NCBI GenBank assembly: GCA_947499715.1
Contig: CANMPL010000001.1
Span: 1-64,000 of the forward strand
Origin: an uncultured Paracoccaceae bacterium
Lineage (GTDB): Bacteria > Pseudomonadota > Alphaproteobacteria > Rhodobacterales > Rhodobacteraceae
DNA length: 64,000 bases
Reading direction: 5' to 3'
In this document: in pieces, positions 55,570 through 64,000 of the stretch
How positions within the stretch are numbered: the first letter of the stretch is position 1
Layout: each line of letters opens with the position of its first letter
Notes under the pieces: generated by a model
Databases searched by the model: none
What the model was told of the DNA's origin: nothing
Seen by the model: only the letters and a program-made list of their open reading frames with translations
Made by a program: the position numbers and the translations under genes

Positions 55570-55681
55570 CTTGTCGTCCTATTCACAACTTGCCGACTGT
55601 CTTGACGCGATGCGCCCTGCGACACAAGTGGCTTGACCTCTCAGGGTGGGCAATTCGCCTGCCTTCGCCTATCTTCGCACC

Positions 55682-55996
55682 ATGACGCATCCGCTTGATG
55701 ACCTGATAAATCAGATGATGGCCGCCTCTGCTGCGAAAGGCGACTTTGACGACCTGCCCGGTGCGGGCAAACCGCTCAAGCTGGACGGCAACCCCAAAGA
55801 CGCCCTTCTCAACCGTATGATGACCGAAGCCCACGCCAAGCGGCCTGCTGTCACGCTCAAGGAACAGATCAGCGCGGCCCAGGCCGCGCTTGCCAAGCTG
55901 ACCGACCCCGCCGCCCGCAAAGCCCAGATGAAGGTCATCGCTGATCTGCAAACCCGCCTCGCGATTGAGATCGAAGCCATGGGCAAATACGGTTAG
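55682..55996 (+). CDS. DUF1992 family protein
   Basis: A 104-residue soluble helical protein with the DUF1992 (DNAJC28-like) core FDDLPGAGKPLKLDG and a following NRMMTEAHAKRP helix. Function unknown. ATG at 55682 is chosen; a GTG- or ATG-extended frame begins 36 bases upstream. The MFS gene starts 20 bases downstream. Confidence 0.85.
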   Translation: MTHPLDDLINQMMAASAAKGDFDDLPGAGKPLKLDGNPKDALLNRMMTEAHAKRPAVTLKEQISAAQAALAKLTDPAARKAQMKVIADLQTRLAIEIEAMGKYG

Positions 55997-56016
55997 CCCC
56001 CGAATGAAAGGCGCAG

Positions 56017-57207
56017 ATGCGCAAGCTCGGCCCTGACATTCTCACCCTCTTGATTGGGCAGATCCCGGCAGATTTCGCCGATTGGATGGATTTTGTCGCC
56101 ATCGGCGCGCTGCTCGCCTTTGTCTGGCAGGTGGACACCATTGTCTTTGCCCTGCTCGCCGTGTGCATGGGGCTGCCCTATCTGATCTTTGGTCCGCTCG
56201 CCGGGGCCTTGGTGGACCGCAGCAACACCCGCACCATCCTGATCGCCAGCAACATTGGCCGCGCGCTGGCCACCGCTTCTTTCTTCTTTGCGCCAAGCTG
56301 GCCGGTCTTGCTGGCCCTGATCGCCCTGCGCAGCACCGTTGATACCTTTTACACCCCAGCCAATCAGGCGGCCATTCGCAAGCTGACCGACACCGCCCTG
56401 CGCCCGCAGACCAACGCCATCAGCTATGGCATCAATCAAGCCTCCAAGATCGTGGCCCCCTCCTTGGGCGGCATGGTGCTGATCTGGATGACCCCGCATT
56501 TTGTCTTTGCGATGAACGCCGCCGTGTCCCTATTGGCCGCGGCGCTCTTGATGCGCCTGCCGCAGATGGCGCGCGCAGCAACACAGGACCAAACCAAGGA
56601 CAGCATCCTTACGACCTTACGCCGCGCAGTCGCCTTGCTATCGGGCACCCCCATCCTGCGGGCCGCCATTGGGATGATGGCCGCCGGATACTTTGCGATG
56701 TTCTTCTACGACACGCTGATCGCCCCGCTCACCCGCGATCTGGGCTTTAGCCAGACCCATCTGGGGCTCTCGCTCGCCGCCGTGGGCGCAGGTGGTGTGA
56801 TCGCAGCGGCAGCCATGGCGCGTTGGGCGACGCTCAGTCGCCCCTTTGTCTTTGTTGCAATTGGTGGGGCCATCGGCGGCACCGCCGTCACGACCATCGG
56901 CGCGGTAGAGGTGTTGGGCCTCCCCATCACCTTGCCGGTCTTTCTCGGCGCCTTCTTTGTGCTGGGCGTCACCTCGGCCATGTCCGTCGTGCCGTTCCGC
57001 ACCGTGCTGCAAAACAACACCGATGACACCTCAATCGGTCAGATCACGGCCCTCAGCGAGGCGGCCAACACCATCGCCTTGCTGACCGCGCCTTTTATCG
57101 GCGCAGGTCTTGCAGCATGGTCGTCAATTGGTGCGGCCTTTGTGCTGGGTGGTCTGGTGTTGCTGGGCATCGCTTGGCGGGCCTGGGGGCTGCGGGACGC
57201 GGCCTAG
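56017..57207 (+). CDS. MFS transporter, MFS_3/EntS-like
   Basis: A 396-residue inner-membrane protein with about 12 helices, beginning LGPDILTLLIGQIPADFADWM. GPLAGALVDRSNTR is the loop 2-3 motif and STVDTFYTPANQAAIRKL the region common to MFS_3 drug/siderophore exporters. No siderophore genes are near. Its TAG stop shares the CTAG at 57204-57207 with the convergent gene. Confidence 0.87.
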   Translation: MRKLGPDILTLLIGQIPADFADWMDFVAIGALLAFVWQVDTIVFALLAVCMGLPYLIFGPLAGALVDRSNTRTILIASNIGRALATASFFFAPSWPVLLALIALRSTVDTFYTPANQAAIRKLTDTALRPQTNAISYGINQASKIVAPSLGGMVLIWMTPHFVFAMNAAVSLLAAALLMRLPQMARAATQDQTKDSILTTLRRAVALLSGTPILRAAIGMMAAGYFAMFFYDTLIAPLTRDLGFSQTHLGLSLAAVGAGGVIAAAAMARWATLSRPFVFVAIGGAIGGTAVTTIGAVEVLGLPITLPVFLGAFFVLGVTSAMSVVPFRTVLQNNTDDTSIGQITALSEAANTIALLTAPFIGAGLAAWSSIGAAFVLGGLVLLGIAWRAWGLRDAA

Positions 57208-57803
57208 ATCATCGCCTTGATCGCGCTGACATGGGACTGCTCTGCCCCCAAAGCTGCCGCGCAAAGCTCTCGCGCCACGGGCATCACGTCGTCAAACACC
57301 CCATCGACCAGCCCCGCATCCAACGCCTGATCCGCCGTCCACTTTTGCCCCGCCATCAAAAGCAGCTTGGCCCGAGATGGCCCGACAAGCGCCTTTAGCC
57401 GTTTAGGATCAGAGGGTTGCGGCAAAAATCCCAACTTCATCACCGGATAGAAAAACTTGGCCCCCGGCACCGCGATCCGCAGATCGCAAGCCAGCGCCAT
57501 GCCAAAGGCACCGCCCGCGAGCGTGCCGTTCAGCGCGGCCACCGTTAGCCCCGGCGTCGCGGCGACTGCTGCCGATAACTCCTCCCACAGCGGGCTTTTC
57601 GCAAGGCCCTTGGGCGCTTCTTCCAGATCAGCGCCCGCGCAAAAGACCTTGCCCGCCCCCGTCAGGATCACTGCCTTGGCCCCGGCCGCGATTTTGTAGA
57701 TCCCGATCAGCTCTGTCAGCATATCTGCGGTCAGCGCATTGGCCTTGTCCGCGCGGTCCAGGGTCACGATCCACAAATCACCTTCTCTGTCGACGCGGAT
57801 CAA
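57204..57803 (-). CDS. crotonase-family protein lacking both catalytic glutamates
   Basis: A 199-residue enoyl-CoA hydratase/isomerase fold protein. The oxyanion-hole region is present (VFCAGADLEE and LNGTLAGGAFGMALACDLRIA), but the two glutamates of true hydratases are replaced: GGAFGMAL where GG-x-ELAL is usual, and PVMKLGFLP where PExxLG is usual. It is about 55 residues shorter than a typical 255-residue hydratase. The start is TTG at 57803, overlapping the SDR stop as TTGA. It probably has another CoA-thioester activity or is non-catalytic. Confidence 0.78.
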   Translation of the reverse strand: MIRVDREGDLWIVTLDRADKANALTADMLTELIGIYKIAAGAKAVILTGAGKVFCAGADLEEAPKGLAKSPLWEELSAAVAATPGLTVAALNGTLAGGAFGMALACDLRIAVPGAKFFYPVMKLGFLPQPSDPKRLKALVGPSRAKLLLMAGQKWTADQALDAGLVDGVFDDVMPVARELCAAALGAEQSHVSAIKAMI

Positions 57804-58558
57804 ATCAGGCCCACCTTGCGGCGCACGTCTTCGTCGCGCAACGACACGTCGCCACCCAGATAGGCATCCGCGTCTGACGTGCACATCCATAGCAATGTCT
57901 GTGCGGGCCATTCGGGCGGCACATGATCTTCCCAAGCCAGTTGGCTGACCGGATTGATGCCCGACGCCTTGATTTCGCGCTGCATTTCGGTGGCAACCGT
58001 GCCGGGCGACAAGCCAAGCACCCTGACCCCGGCCTCACGCGCCTCTTTGTCGGCAACGCGGGTCAGCATCAGCGCCCCCGCCTTGCCGCTACAATAGGCG
58101 GCCCAGCCTTCAACCGGGCCATGGGCCGCGCCGGATGAGATGTTGATGATTGTCCCTGATCCTTGCGCGATCATGCCCGGCAGGGCGGCCCGCATCCCGT
58201 GCATCACACCCTTGAGGTTGATATCAATCGTGTGGCTGAACGCCTCTGGGTCGATACTGGCCAGATGGCCGATGGGGTCGATCACCCCGGCATTGTTCAC
58301 AACCACATCCAGACCGCCAAACGCGTCCCGTGTGGCAGCGATGGCCTGTTCCACTTCCCAATAGCGGGACACATCACAGGGGATCGCCTGCGCCTTTGCG
58401 CCGATTTCCCCCGCAAGGTCCGACAAGGCGTCGCGGGTGCGCGCCAACAAGGCAACATTGGCCCCCGCATGGGCAAAAGCGCGCGCCGCCGCCGCGCCAA
58501 TCCCCCGGCTTGCACCCGAAATCAGCACTGTTTTCGCGGTCAAATCCACATTTTTCAT
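57800..58558 (-). CDS. SDR family oxidoreductase
   Basis: A 252-residue short-chain dehydrogenase: GASRGIG cofactor motif near the N-terminus, NNAGVIDP, INISSGAAHG with the catalytic serine, and YCSGK catalytic Tyr/Lys. ATG at 58558 follows GGGAAAG. It is coupled to the crotonase-like gene through a TTGA overlap, suggesting both act on the same CoA-linked intermediate. Confidence 0.92.
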   Translation of the reverse strand: MKNVDLTAKTVLISGASRGIGAAAARAFAHAGANVALLARTRDALSDLAGEIGAKAQAIPCDVSRYWEVEQAIAATRDAFGGLDVVVNNAGVIDPIGHLASIDPEAFSHTIDINLKGVMHGMRAALPGMIAQGSGTIINISSGAAHGPVEGWAAYCSGKAGALMLTRVADKEAREAGVRVLGLSPGTVATEMQREIKASGINPVSQLAWEDHVPPEWPAQTLLWMCTSDADAYLGGDVSLRDEDVRRKVGLI

Positions 58559-58679
58559 CGCTTTCCCTTTCGGTAGCCACGTTGCGGTCATATTCTCTGG
58601 GTCAAGATACCGCGACCTTGACCCGCAGACCCATGCGGCAAATCATAGAACAAACTCGTATTTCCGAAAGGTAACTCTG

Positions 58680-60194
58680 ATGACCCACCTGCAAACAATC
58701 AAGACCGGCGTTTGCCTGACCGCATTGCTTAGCGGCTCAGCCGCCTTCGCCGACGTCACCGCGCAAGAGGTCTGGGAGAACTGGAAATCCAGCCTTGAAA
58801 TCTATGGCGCCGAAGGTGTTTCGATCGGATCAGAGGATATCGGCAGCGGCACCGTTACCGTGACAGACTTGTCGTTGAGCATGGACGATGGCGACACAGC
58901 CGTCGCCGCCAACATGGGCAACATCACCTTTACTGAGAATGGCGATGGCACCGTCGATATCGCCATGTCTGAAAACTATCCGGTCTCGATCACCAGCAGC
59001 GATGGGTCAACCGCCGACATCACAGTGACCAACAGCGGCCTGTCGATGACCGCCTCTGGCAGCCCCGCGGCGATCAGCTATGAAATCGCCGCCGATAAAT
59101 ACAGCATCACACTTGATAACCTGACCTCCAACGGTCAGGCCATTACCGAAGACGTGCGGTTTGTCGCAAATGATATCGCTGGCAACTACGTGGTGACCGA
59201 CGGCGATATCCGCAACATGACCTATGCGCTTCAGATGGCGTCGATGGACCTCCTTGTCGACTTCCAGGAACCCGGCACGGACAACGTGGTTTTGGTTTCG
59301 GGCAAGATCAACGGGCTTTTTGCCGATGCCAGCATCGACCTGCCCGAAGGCATGGACTTTAGCGATCCCGACACCGTGGATTTCACTGGCTTCGCGCTGA
59401 CAGCGAACTATGGGCTGGCTGATGGCAGCTATATCTTTGATATGAACGTGGACGAAGACAAATTTGCCGGCAGCGCCAGTTCCGGTGCAACCGCCGTCGA
59501 TCTGTCCTTTGATGCCGACGGGTTTGGCTATGACGTCCTGACCAATGACATCGCCTTGGACGTTGTCGTGCCCAATGTGCCGATCCCCGGTATGGAACTG
59601 CCATTCAACATCACGCTGGCCGAATATGGCATCGGGTTTGATATGCCGCTGTCGAAGACCGAGGAACCAACCGAATTTGCCTTTGGCCTCAACTTCACAG
59701 ACCTGACCATCAATGATGAGATTTGGGCAATGGGCGATCCCTCTGGTGCGCTGCCGCGTGATCCGATCACGCTGAAGCTGGACCTGACCGGCACGACGAA
59801 ACTGTTCTTTGACGTCCTTGACCCCGCACAAGCCGATGCCATGGCGATGGCCGACGTTCCGGGCGAATTGCATAGCCTTGCGCTGAACGAACTGCTGGTC
59901 AGCGCGGCCGGGGCCAAGCTTGACGGCACCGGGGCCTTTACCTTCGACAACAGCGACATGACTACAATCCCCGATATCCCGCGTCCCGAAGGCTCTGCCA
60001 CGCTCAACCTTGAAGGCGCCAACAAGCTGATTGATACCCTGATCGCAATGGGCCTCTTGCCGCAGGATCAGGCCATGGGTGCGCGCATGATGATGGGCAT
60101 GTTTGCCCGCACCGTCGGCGATGACCAGCTGTCCACGACGCTTGAGGTCAATGCCGAAGGCCACGTCATCGCTAACGGCCAACGCATTCGCTAA
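58680..60194 (+). CDS. DUF2125 family secreted protein, copy 1
   Basis: A 504-residue exported protein (signal peptide to about residue 24, SAAFADVTAQ). The mature part is acidic and strand-rich, with repeated TxxDLSxSMDD-type patterns, and ends in the conserved tail RMMMGMFARTVGDD and NAEGHVIANGQR. It matches DUF2125 of Rhodobacteraceae, function unknown. ATG at 58680 is preceded by AAAGG. A closely related copy follows. Confidence 0.85.
   Translation: MTHLQTIKTGVCLTALLSGSAAFADVTAQEVWENWKSSLEIYGAEGVSIGSEDIGSGTVTVTDLSLSMDDGDTAVAANMGNITFTENGDGTVDIAMSENYPVSITSSDGSTADITVTNSGLSMTASGSPAAISYEIAADKYSITLDNLTSNGQAITEDVRFVANDIAGNYVVTDGDIRNMTYALQMASMDLLVDFQEPGTDNVVLVSGKINGLFADASIDLPEGMDFSDPDTVDFTGFALTANYGLADGSYIFDMNVDEDKFAGSASSGATAVDLSFDADGFGYDVLTNDIALDVVVPNVPIPGMELPFNITLAEYGIGFDMPLSKTEEPTEFAFGLNFTDLTINDEIWAMGDPSGALPRDPITLKLDLTGTTKLFFDVLDPAQADAMAMADVPGELHSLALNELLVSAAGAKLDGTGAFTFDNSDMTTIPDIPRPEGSATLNLEGANKLIDTLIAMGLLPQDQAMGARMMMGMFARTVGDDQLSTTLEVNAEGHVIANGQRIR
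60082..60125. repeat. 44-base perfect direct repeat, copy in DUF2125 gene 1
   Basis: Identical to 61653-61696 in the second DUF2125 gene. It encodes the RMMMGMFARTVGDD segment near the C-terminus. Confidence 0.95.
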
Positions 60195-60200
60195 TCGCTT

Positions 60201-60228
60201 CGCCCGCGCGGTTTGTCCGGCGCGGGCG
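60201..60228 (+). terminator. stem-loop between the DUF2125 genes
   Basis: A perfect 9-base-pair GC-rich stem (60201-60209 with 60220-60228) and 10-base loop, followed after a gap by CCCTTTT. It may be a weak terminator or a stabilising element between the paralogues. Confidence 0.55.
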
Positions 60229-60262
60229 ATGTTCCCTTTTCCCCCACTTGATGGATCCCCTT

Positions 60263-61765
60263 ATGAAACTGAAACACTTTGCCATCCCGCTTGCCCTGAT
60301 CCCCAGCTTTGCGTTTGCGGACGTGACGCCTCAGGACGTCTGGGACAACATCACCGCAACCTACGGCGCGACGGGCCTTGTTCTGGAAAGCACCCAAACA
60401 GACAACGGCAACGCGCTGGCCATCACCGATGCGGTGCTGCGTGTCACCTACCCCATCGTCGGCGGCACCGCCACTTTGACCCTGCCCGACATGACCTTTA
60501 CCGATCTGGGCGATGGCACGGTTTCGCTTGAAACCCCGGCCACCTACGTCATGGAACTCGCCGCTGATATCCCGGGCGAAGACGGGCTGATCACTGCCAA
60601 TATCACCATCGCCCAAACTGGCGCGTCCAGCATCGCCTCCGGCAACCCCGGCGACGTGACCTACACCAGCAGCGCTGAAACGATGGATTTCCTTGTCACC
60701 GACATCTCTGTCCCCGGCGAAGACGTCACCTTCAACATGGAACTCGACAGCGAAGGCTACACCTCCACCACCCGCGTGACCGAGGGCGAGAACCTGACCA
60801 TCCTGTCCGATATCGTCAACAACGACGCCATCACCAAGGTTGTCATGGACGCCGCTGGCTTCCGTCAGGAATCCAACAACACCAGCAGCACGTTGCGCAC
60901 GCAATCCACCGTTGTCCTGCCGCCCAACATGAACATCCTTGATCTGACGCCCGCGCTTCTGGCCGGTCTGTCGTTCTCGGGCACCTCGGCGTCCGGTCCA
61001 TCATCGGGCACGACCATCAGCTACATGGACGGCGAAGTCATGAGCGAGCAAAGCCAGACCGCAGGGGCCGCGACGGCGGTGATTTCGGTCGATCAGAACG
61101 GCATCATGGCAGATGTTGACGCCGAAGGCTTTGACTTCACCATGATGGACCAGAACGTCATGCCCTTCCCGATCTCGGCCAGCGCTGGCAGCGTGACCGC
61201 GGACTTTGCCGTCCCACTTGTCGCCCGTGACACCCCGCAAGACTTCAGATACGCGTTCAGCCTGTCACAACTGGCCATCGACGACAGCCTTTGGGGCATG
61301 TTCGACCCCGCGCAATCGCTTGACCGCAGCCCTGCCGACATCGCCATTGATCTGTCCGGCAGCCTCAACTGGGGTCTGAACGTGATGAACTTTGAAGAAC
61401 TGGCGGCGCTGGAAAACGCGACGTCTTCGCCCATTACCATCAACAGCCTGTCGATCAACGACGTGACTCTTGGCGCACTTGGCGCCGTCGCCAAAGCCGT
61501 GGGCGCATTCACCTTTGACAACGACGACATGGAAACCATCCCCGGCTTCCCACGTCCCGAAGGCAGCGCGACAGTCAGCGCAACTGGCATTAACGCCGCG
61601 ATTGACCAACTGATCGCCGCCGGTTTCATCCCAGAGGAAGAAGCCATGATGCCGCGCATGATGATGGGCATGTTTGCCCGCACCGTCGGCGATGACGCGC
61701 TTGAAACCGTGGTCGAGGTCAATGCCGAAGGCCACGTGATCGTCAACGGCCAGCGGATGCGCTGA
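60263..61765 (+). CDS. DUF2125 family secreted protein, copy 2
   Basis: A 500-residue paralogue of the preceding gene: signal peptide ending SFAFADVTPQ, an acidic beta-rich mature region, and the same tail (PRPEGSATV, RMMMGMFARTVGDD, NAEGHVIVNGQR). Identity is high at the signal-cleavage boundary and in the last 90 residues, and low in between. ATG at 60263 is chosen; TTG at 60248 and ATG at 60251 are alternatives. Function unknown. Confidence 0.85.
   Translation: MKLKHFAIPLALIPSFAFADVTPQDVWDNITATYGATGLVLESTQTDNGNALAITDAVLRVTYPIVGGTATLTLPDMTFTDLGDGTVSLETPATYVMELAADIPGEDGLITANITIAQTGASSIASGNPGDVTYTSSAETMDFLVTDISVPGEDVTFNMELDSEGYTSTTRVTEGENLTILSDIVNNDAITKVVMDAAGFRQESNNTSSTLRTQSTVVLPPNMNILDLTPALLAGLSFSGTSASGPSSGTTISYMDGEVMSEQSQTAGAATAVISVDQNGIMADVDAEGFDFTMMDQNVMPFPISASAGSVTADFAVPLVARDTPQDFRYAFSLSQLAIDDSLWGMFDPAQSLDRSPADIAIDLSGSLNWGLNVMNFEELAALENATSSPITINSLSINDVTLGALGAVAKAVGAFTFDNDDMETIPGFPRPEGSATVSATGINAAIDQLIAAGFIPEEEAMMPRMMMGMFARTVGDDALETVVEVNAEGHVIVNGQRMR
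61653..61696. repeat. 44-base perfect direct repeat, copy in DUF2125 gene 2
   Basis: The second copy, 1571 bases from the first in the same orientation; recombination between them would delete one gene's worth of DNA and leave a hybrid DUF2125 gene. Confidence 0.95.
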
Positions 61766-61790
61766 CCCCACCTCACAATGCGAAAGCTTT

Positions 61791-61820
61791 GCGGCGCTGG
61801 TCCCGGCCAGCGCCGCTTTT
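61791..61820 (+). terminator. terminator after the DUF2125 pair
   Basis: A perfect 10-base-pair stem (61791-61800 with 61807-61816), 6-base loop, then TTTT on the plus strand. It lies between two convergent transcription units. Confidence 0.85.
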
Positions 61821-61825
61821 CGTGG

Positions 61826-64000
61826 CTACACCTGTACCGGCCGCCCCGCCGTCAGCCCGGCAACCGCCGTCAGGATACCCGCTTGGTCGATTCCATAGTG
61901 GCGATACAAATCTCCAATCGTGCCGGTCTGGCCGAAATGCTCCACCCCGAGCGAGATCGCCCTGTGCCCCATCACACCGCCCAGCCACGCCAGTGTCGCC
62001 GGATGGCCGTCAATCACCGTCACCATCGCGCAATGACCGGGCAGATCATCCAGCAGCCGCTCAATATGTGACTGCGCGCCCGGATTGCCCCTTGCCCGCG
62101 CCCGCTGCGCCGCCGTCCAGCCCGCGTTCAACCGATCGGCAGAGGTGACAGCCAAGACCCCCACATCGCGCCGATCTTCGGCCAATTGCCCTGCTGCGGC
62201 GATGGCTTCGGGCGCGACCGCCCCCTGATAGGCGATCACCACATCGCAATTCGGTCCCGGCTTGCGTAGCCAATACCCGCCATCAATCGCACCTTGCACA
62301 AAGGCGTCATCAACACGCTTACCCGGTTGCTCAATCGGGGCCGTTGTCAGCCGCAGATAAACCGACCCGCCCGTTTCATCGCGCAACCATGTGCGCTCAT
62401 CGGGGTCGCCCCCGCCATCGCGTTGCAGGTAATCCATCGCCCATTCGAAAATCACCGAAAGCTCATCGGCAAAGGCGGGCTCAAACGCGGCCAAGCCATC
62501 CTGACTCATCCCGATCAGGGGCGTGCCGATAGATTGGTGCGCCCCGCCTTCGGGCGCCAGCGTTACACCCGATGGCGTGCCCACCACCATGAACCGCGCA
62601 TCCTGATAGCTGGCGTAATTCAACGCATCCAAACCGCGGCACACAAACGGGTCATATAGCGTCCCGATGGGAATGATCCGCTTGCCAAACAGGGAATGTG
62701 ACAGACCCGCCGCGCCCAGCAGCAGGAACAGGTTCATCTCTGCGATGCCCAGCTCAACGTGCTGGCCTTCGGGGGCAAAGTTCCACTTCGCGGTGGACGG
62801 AATCCGATGCTCGATAAAGGCATCCGCCTTTTCGGCGCGGGCAAACAGCTTGCGCCGATTGACCCAAGGCCCAAGGCTCGTGGTCCCCGTCACATCAGGC
62901 GAGGTGGTCATGATCCGCGCAGCCAATGCGCTGTCCCCCTTGGCCAGATCATCAAGGATCTTGCCAAAGGCCATCTGCGTCGACATCTCGCGATCGGTGG
63001 CCACGCTGATCGCAGGCACCACCAGCCGGGCATCATCAAACCGCCGCGCCCCCTTGGCGAAAAAGGCGGTCTTTTTCAGGCCATCCGCAAATCCGGCGGG
63101 GTCCTTGACGGTGGCGAACTTTTCCCACTCCTGCCCCTCTGGCACGCCCATATCCGCTTGCCACTGCGCCATCTGCGCCTTGGTCATCAGGCCGCCGTGG
63201 TTGTCCTTGTGGCCCGCAATCGGCGTGCCCCAGCCTTTGATCGTATAGGCCAGAAAACAGGTCGGCAGATCGTGGTCTATCGCGGCAAACACCTCTGCCA
63301 TTGTGGTCACGCAATTGCCGCCAAGGTTCTCCATCAGCGCGGCCAGTTCGGTATCACTGCGCGCATCAATCAACGCGGTGACAGGCCCTTGGTCGCCCAG
63401 ATCATCCATCAGGCGTTGCCGCCATACTGCGCCACCCCGATAGGTCAGCGCAGCATATTCCTGATTGGGGCAATCGTCGATCCAGCGGCGCAAGGCATCG
63501 CCGCCCGGCTCCTCAAACGCGGCGCGTTGCAGCGCGCCGTATTTCACCCGGACCACCTGCCAACCAAAGGCGTCAAAGATCTTTTCGACCCGCTCGAACA
63601 GCCCCTCGCGCACGATCCCATCCAGCGATTGCCGGTTGTAGTCGATGATCCACCAGCAATTGCGCAGGTCGTTTTTCCAGCCCTCTTGCAAGGCCTCATA
63701 GATATTGCCCTCGTCCAATTCGGCGTCACCCACCAGCGCTACCATCCGGCCCATCGGTGCATCCGCGCCCCATGATTTGGCCGCGATAAAGTCCTGCACC
63801 AGCGACGCAAATGACGTGATCGCCACACCAAGCCCCACCGACCCGGTTGAAAAATCCACGTCGTCCACGTCCTTGGTCCGGCTGGGATAGCTTTGCACCC
63901 CGCCAAACCCGCGAAAATTCTCCATCCGGGCGCGCTCCAGATTGCCCATCAGATAGTGCATCGCGTGAAAAATCGGGCTGGCGTGCGGTTTGACCGCGAC
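61826..64000 (-). CDS. homodimeric pyruvate dehydrogenase E1-like (transketolase-family) protein, 5' end cut by the window
   Basis: At least 724 residues, open through base 64000 with coding of VAVKPHASPIFHAMHYL before the first ATG, so the start lies outside the window. The thiamine-diphosphate site reads GDAELDEGNIYEA then YNRQSLDG, a GDA variant of the GDG-N motif; KGWGTPIAGHKDNHGG and the pyrimidine-binding VELGIAEMN are present, as in AceE/MdeB-type E1 proteins. It would decarboxylate a 2-oxo acid with an E2 partner not seen here. The precise substrate (pyruvate, 2-oxobutyrate or other) is open. Confidence 0.85.
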   Translation of the reverse strand, partial: VAVKPHASPIFHAMHYLMGNLERARMENFRGFGGVQSYPSRTKDVDDVDFSTGSVGLGVAITSFASLVQDFIAAKSWGADAPMGRMVALVGDAELDEGNIYEALQEGWKNDLRNCWWIIDYNRQSLDGIVREGLFERVEKIFDAFGWQVVRVKYGALQRAAFEEPGGDALRRWIDDCPNQEYAALTYRGGAVWRQRLMDDLGDQGPVTALIDARSDTELAALMENLGGNCVTTMAEVFAAIDHDLPTCFLAYTIKGWGTPIAGHKDNHGGLMTKAQMAQWQADMGVPEGQEWEKFATVKDPAGFADGLKKTAFFAKGARRFDDARLVVPAISVATDREMSTQMAFGKILDDLAKGDSALAARIMTTSPDVTGTTSLGPWVNRRKLFARAEKADAFIEHRIPSTAKWNFAPEGQHVELGIAEMNLFLLLGAAGLSHSLFGKRIIPIGTLYDPFVCRGLDALNYASYQDARFMVVGTPSGVTLAPEGGAHQSIGTPLIGMSQDGLAAFEPAFADELSVIFEWAMDYLQRDGGGDPDERTWLRDETGGSVYLRLTTAPIEQPGKRVDDAFVQGAIDGGYWLRKPGPNCDVVIAYQGAVAPEAIAAAGQLAEDRRDVGVLAVTSADRLNAGWTAAQRARARGNPGAQSHIERLLDDLPGHCAMVTVIDGHPATLAWLGGVMGHRAISLGVEHFGQTGTIGDLYRHYGIDQAGILTAVAGLTAGRPVQV

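Overview
The window is a gene-dense chromosomal segment (roughly 60% GC by eye) from an alphaproteobacterium of the Rhodobacteraceae, most likely a marine Roseobacter-group species. Grounds: an RpoE/ChrR (ECF11-type) pair with its characteristic lipid-modification operon, alphaproteobacterial families (DUF1674, DUF2125, DUF3035, DUF3576, DUF3775), an acidic single-repeat porin, a VPLP-type C-terminal sorting tail, and the lspA/DUF3035/M16/M16 and rbfA-truB-rpsO-pnp neighbourhoods. No rRNA, tRNA, CRISPR, prophage or intact insertion sequence was seen, and no stretch over 300 bases lacks a gene.

Layout. 0.2-1.4 kb: a lower-GC SAM methyltransferase and a DUF3775 gene. 1.5-8.6 kb: a stress/lipid locus. 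Five translationally coupled minus-strand genes (flavoprotein, DUF1365, GPH-like transporter, DUF3833, SDR) run divergently from rpoE-chrR, and a membrane fatty-acid desaturase faces chrR across a shared terminator. 8.7-24.3 kb: a mainly minus-strand block with a lipoprotein, rmuC, mutL, two M16 peptidase-family genes, a DUF3035 lipoprotein, a metallophosphoesterase, lspA, purH, a heparinase-like gene, rsmB, dapB and a P-loop kinase-like gene. 24.5-34.5 kb: the translation/RNA cluster rbfA-truB-rpsO-pnp, with extra genes inside it: DUF2233, DUF1643, a fluoroacetate-dehalogenase-like hydrolase, an RTX-repeat protein, and two opposite-strand genes that split rpsO from pnp.

34.6-44.9 kb: an SLC13-type transporter, an L,D-transpeptidase, a membrane GGDEF-EAL protein, a 1-Cys peroxiredoxin, an aldehyde dehydrogenase, an RluA-type pseudouridine synthase, a YggS-type PLP protein and a major porin. 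44.9-49.5 kb: DUF3576 lipoprotein, leuS, lptE and holA, the last three overlapping. 49.5-53 kb: an exopolysaccharide-type outer-membrane set (YjbH and YjbF proteins) followed by twin genes for 66-residue secreted peptides. 53-58.6 kb: a flavoprotein, MscS channel, DUF1992, MFS exporter, a degenerate crotonase and an SDR. 58.7-61.8 kb: tandem DUF2125 paralogues sharing a 44-base perfect repeat. The right edge cuts a homodimeric pyruvate-dehydrogenase-E1-like gene.

The strongest leads are the RpoE-controlled lipid operon, which lacks its usual methyltransferase; the YjbH/YjbF set with twin secreted mini-proteins; the DUF2125 tandem; a crotonase without its two catalytic glutamates; and a terminator-like hairpin just before leuS. 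All calls come from reading the sequence and remembered family knowledge; no database search was run.
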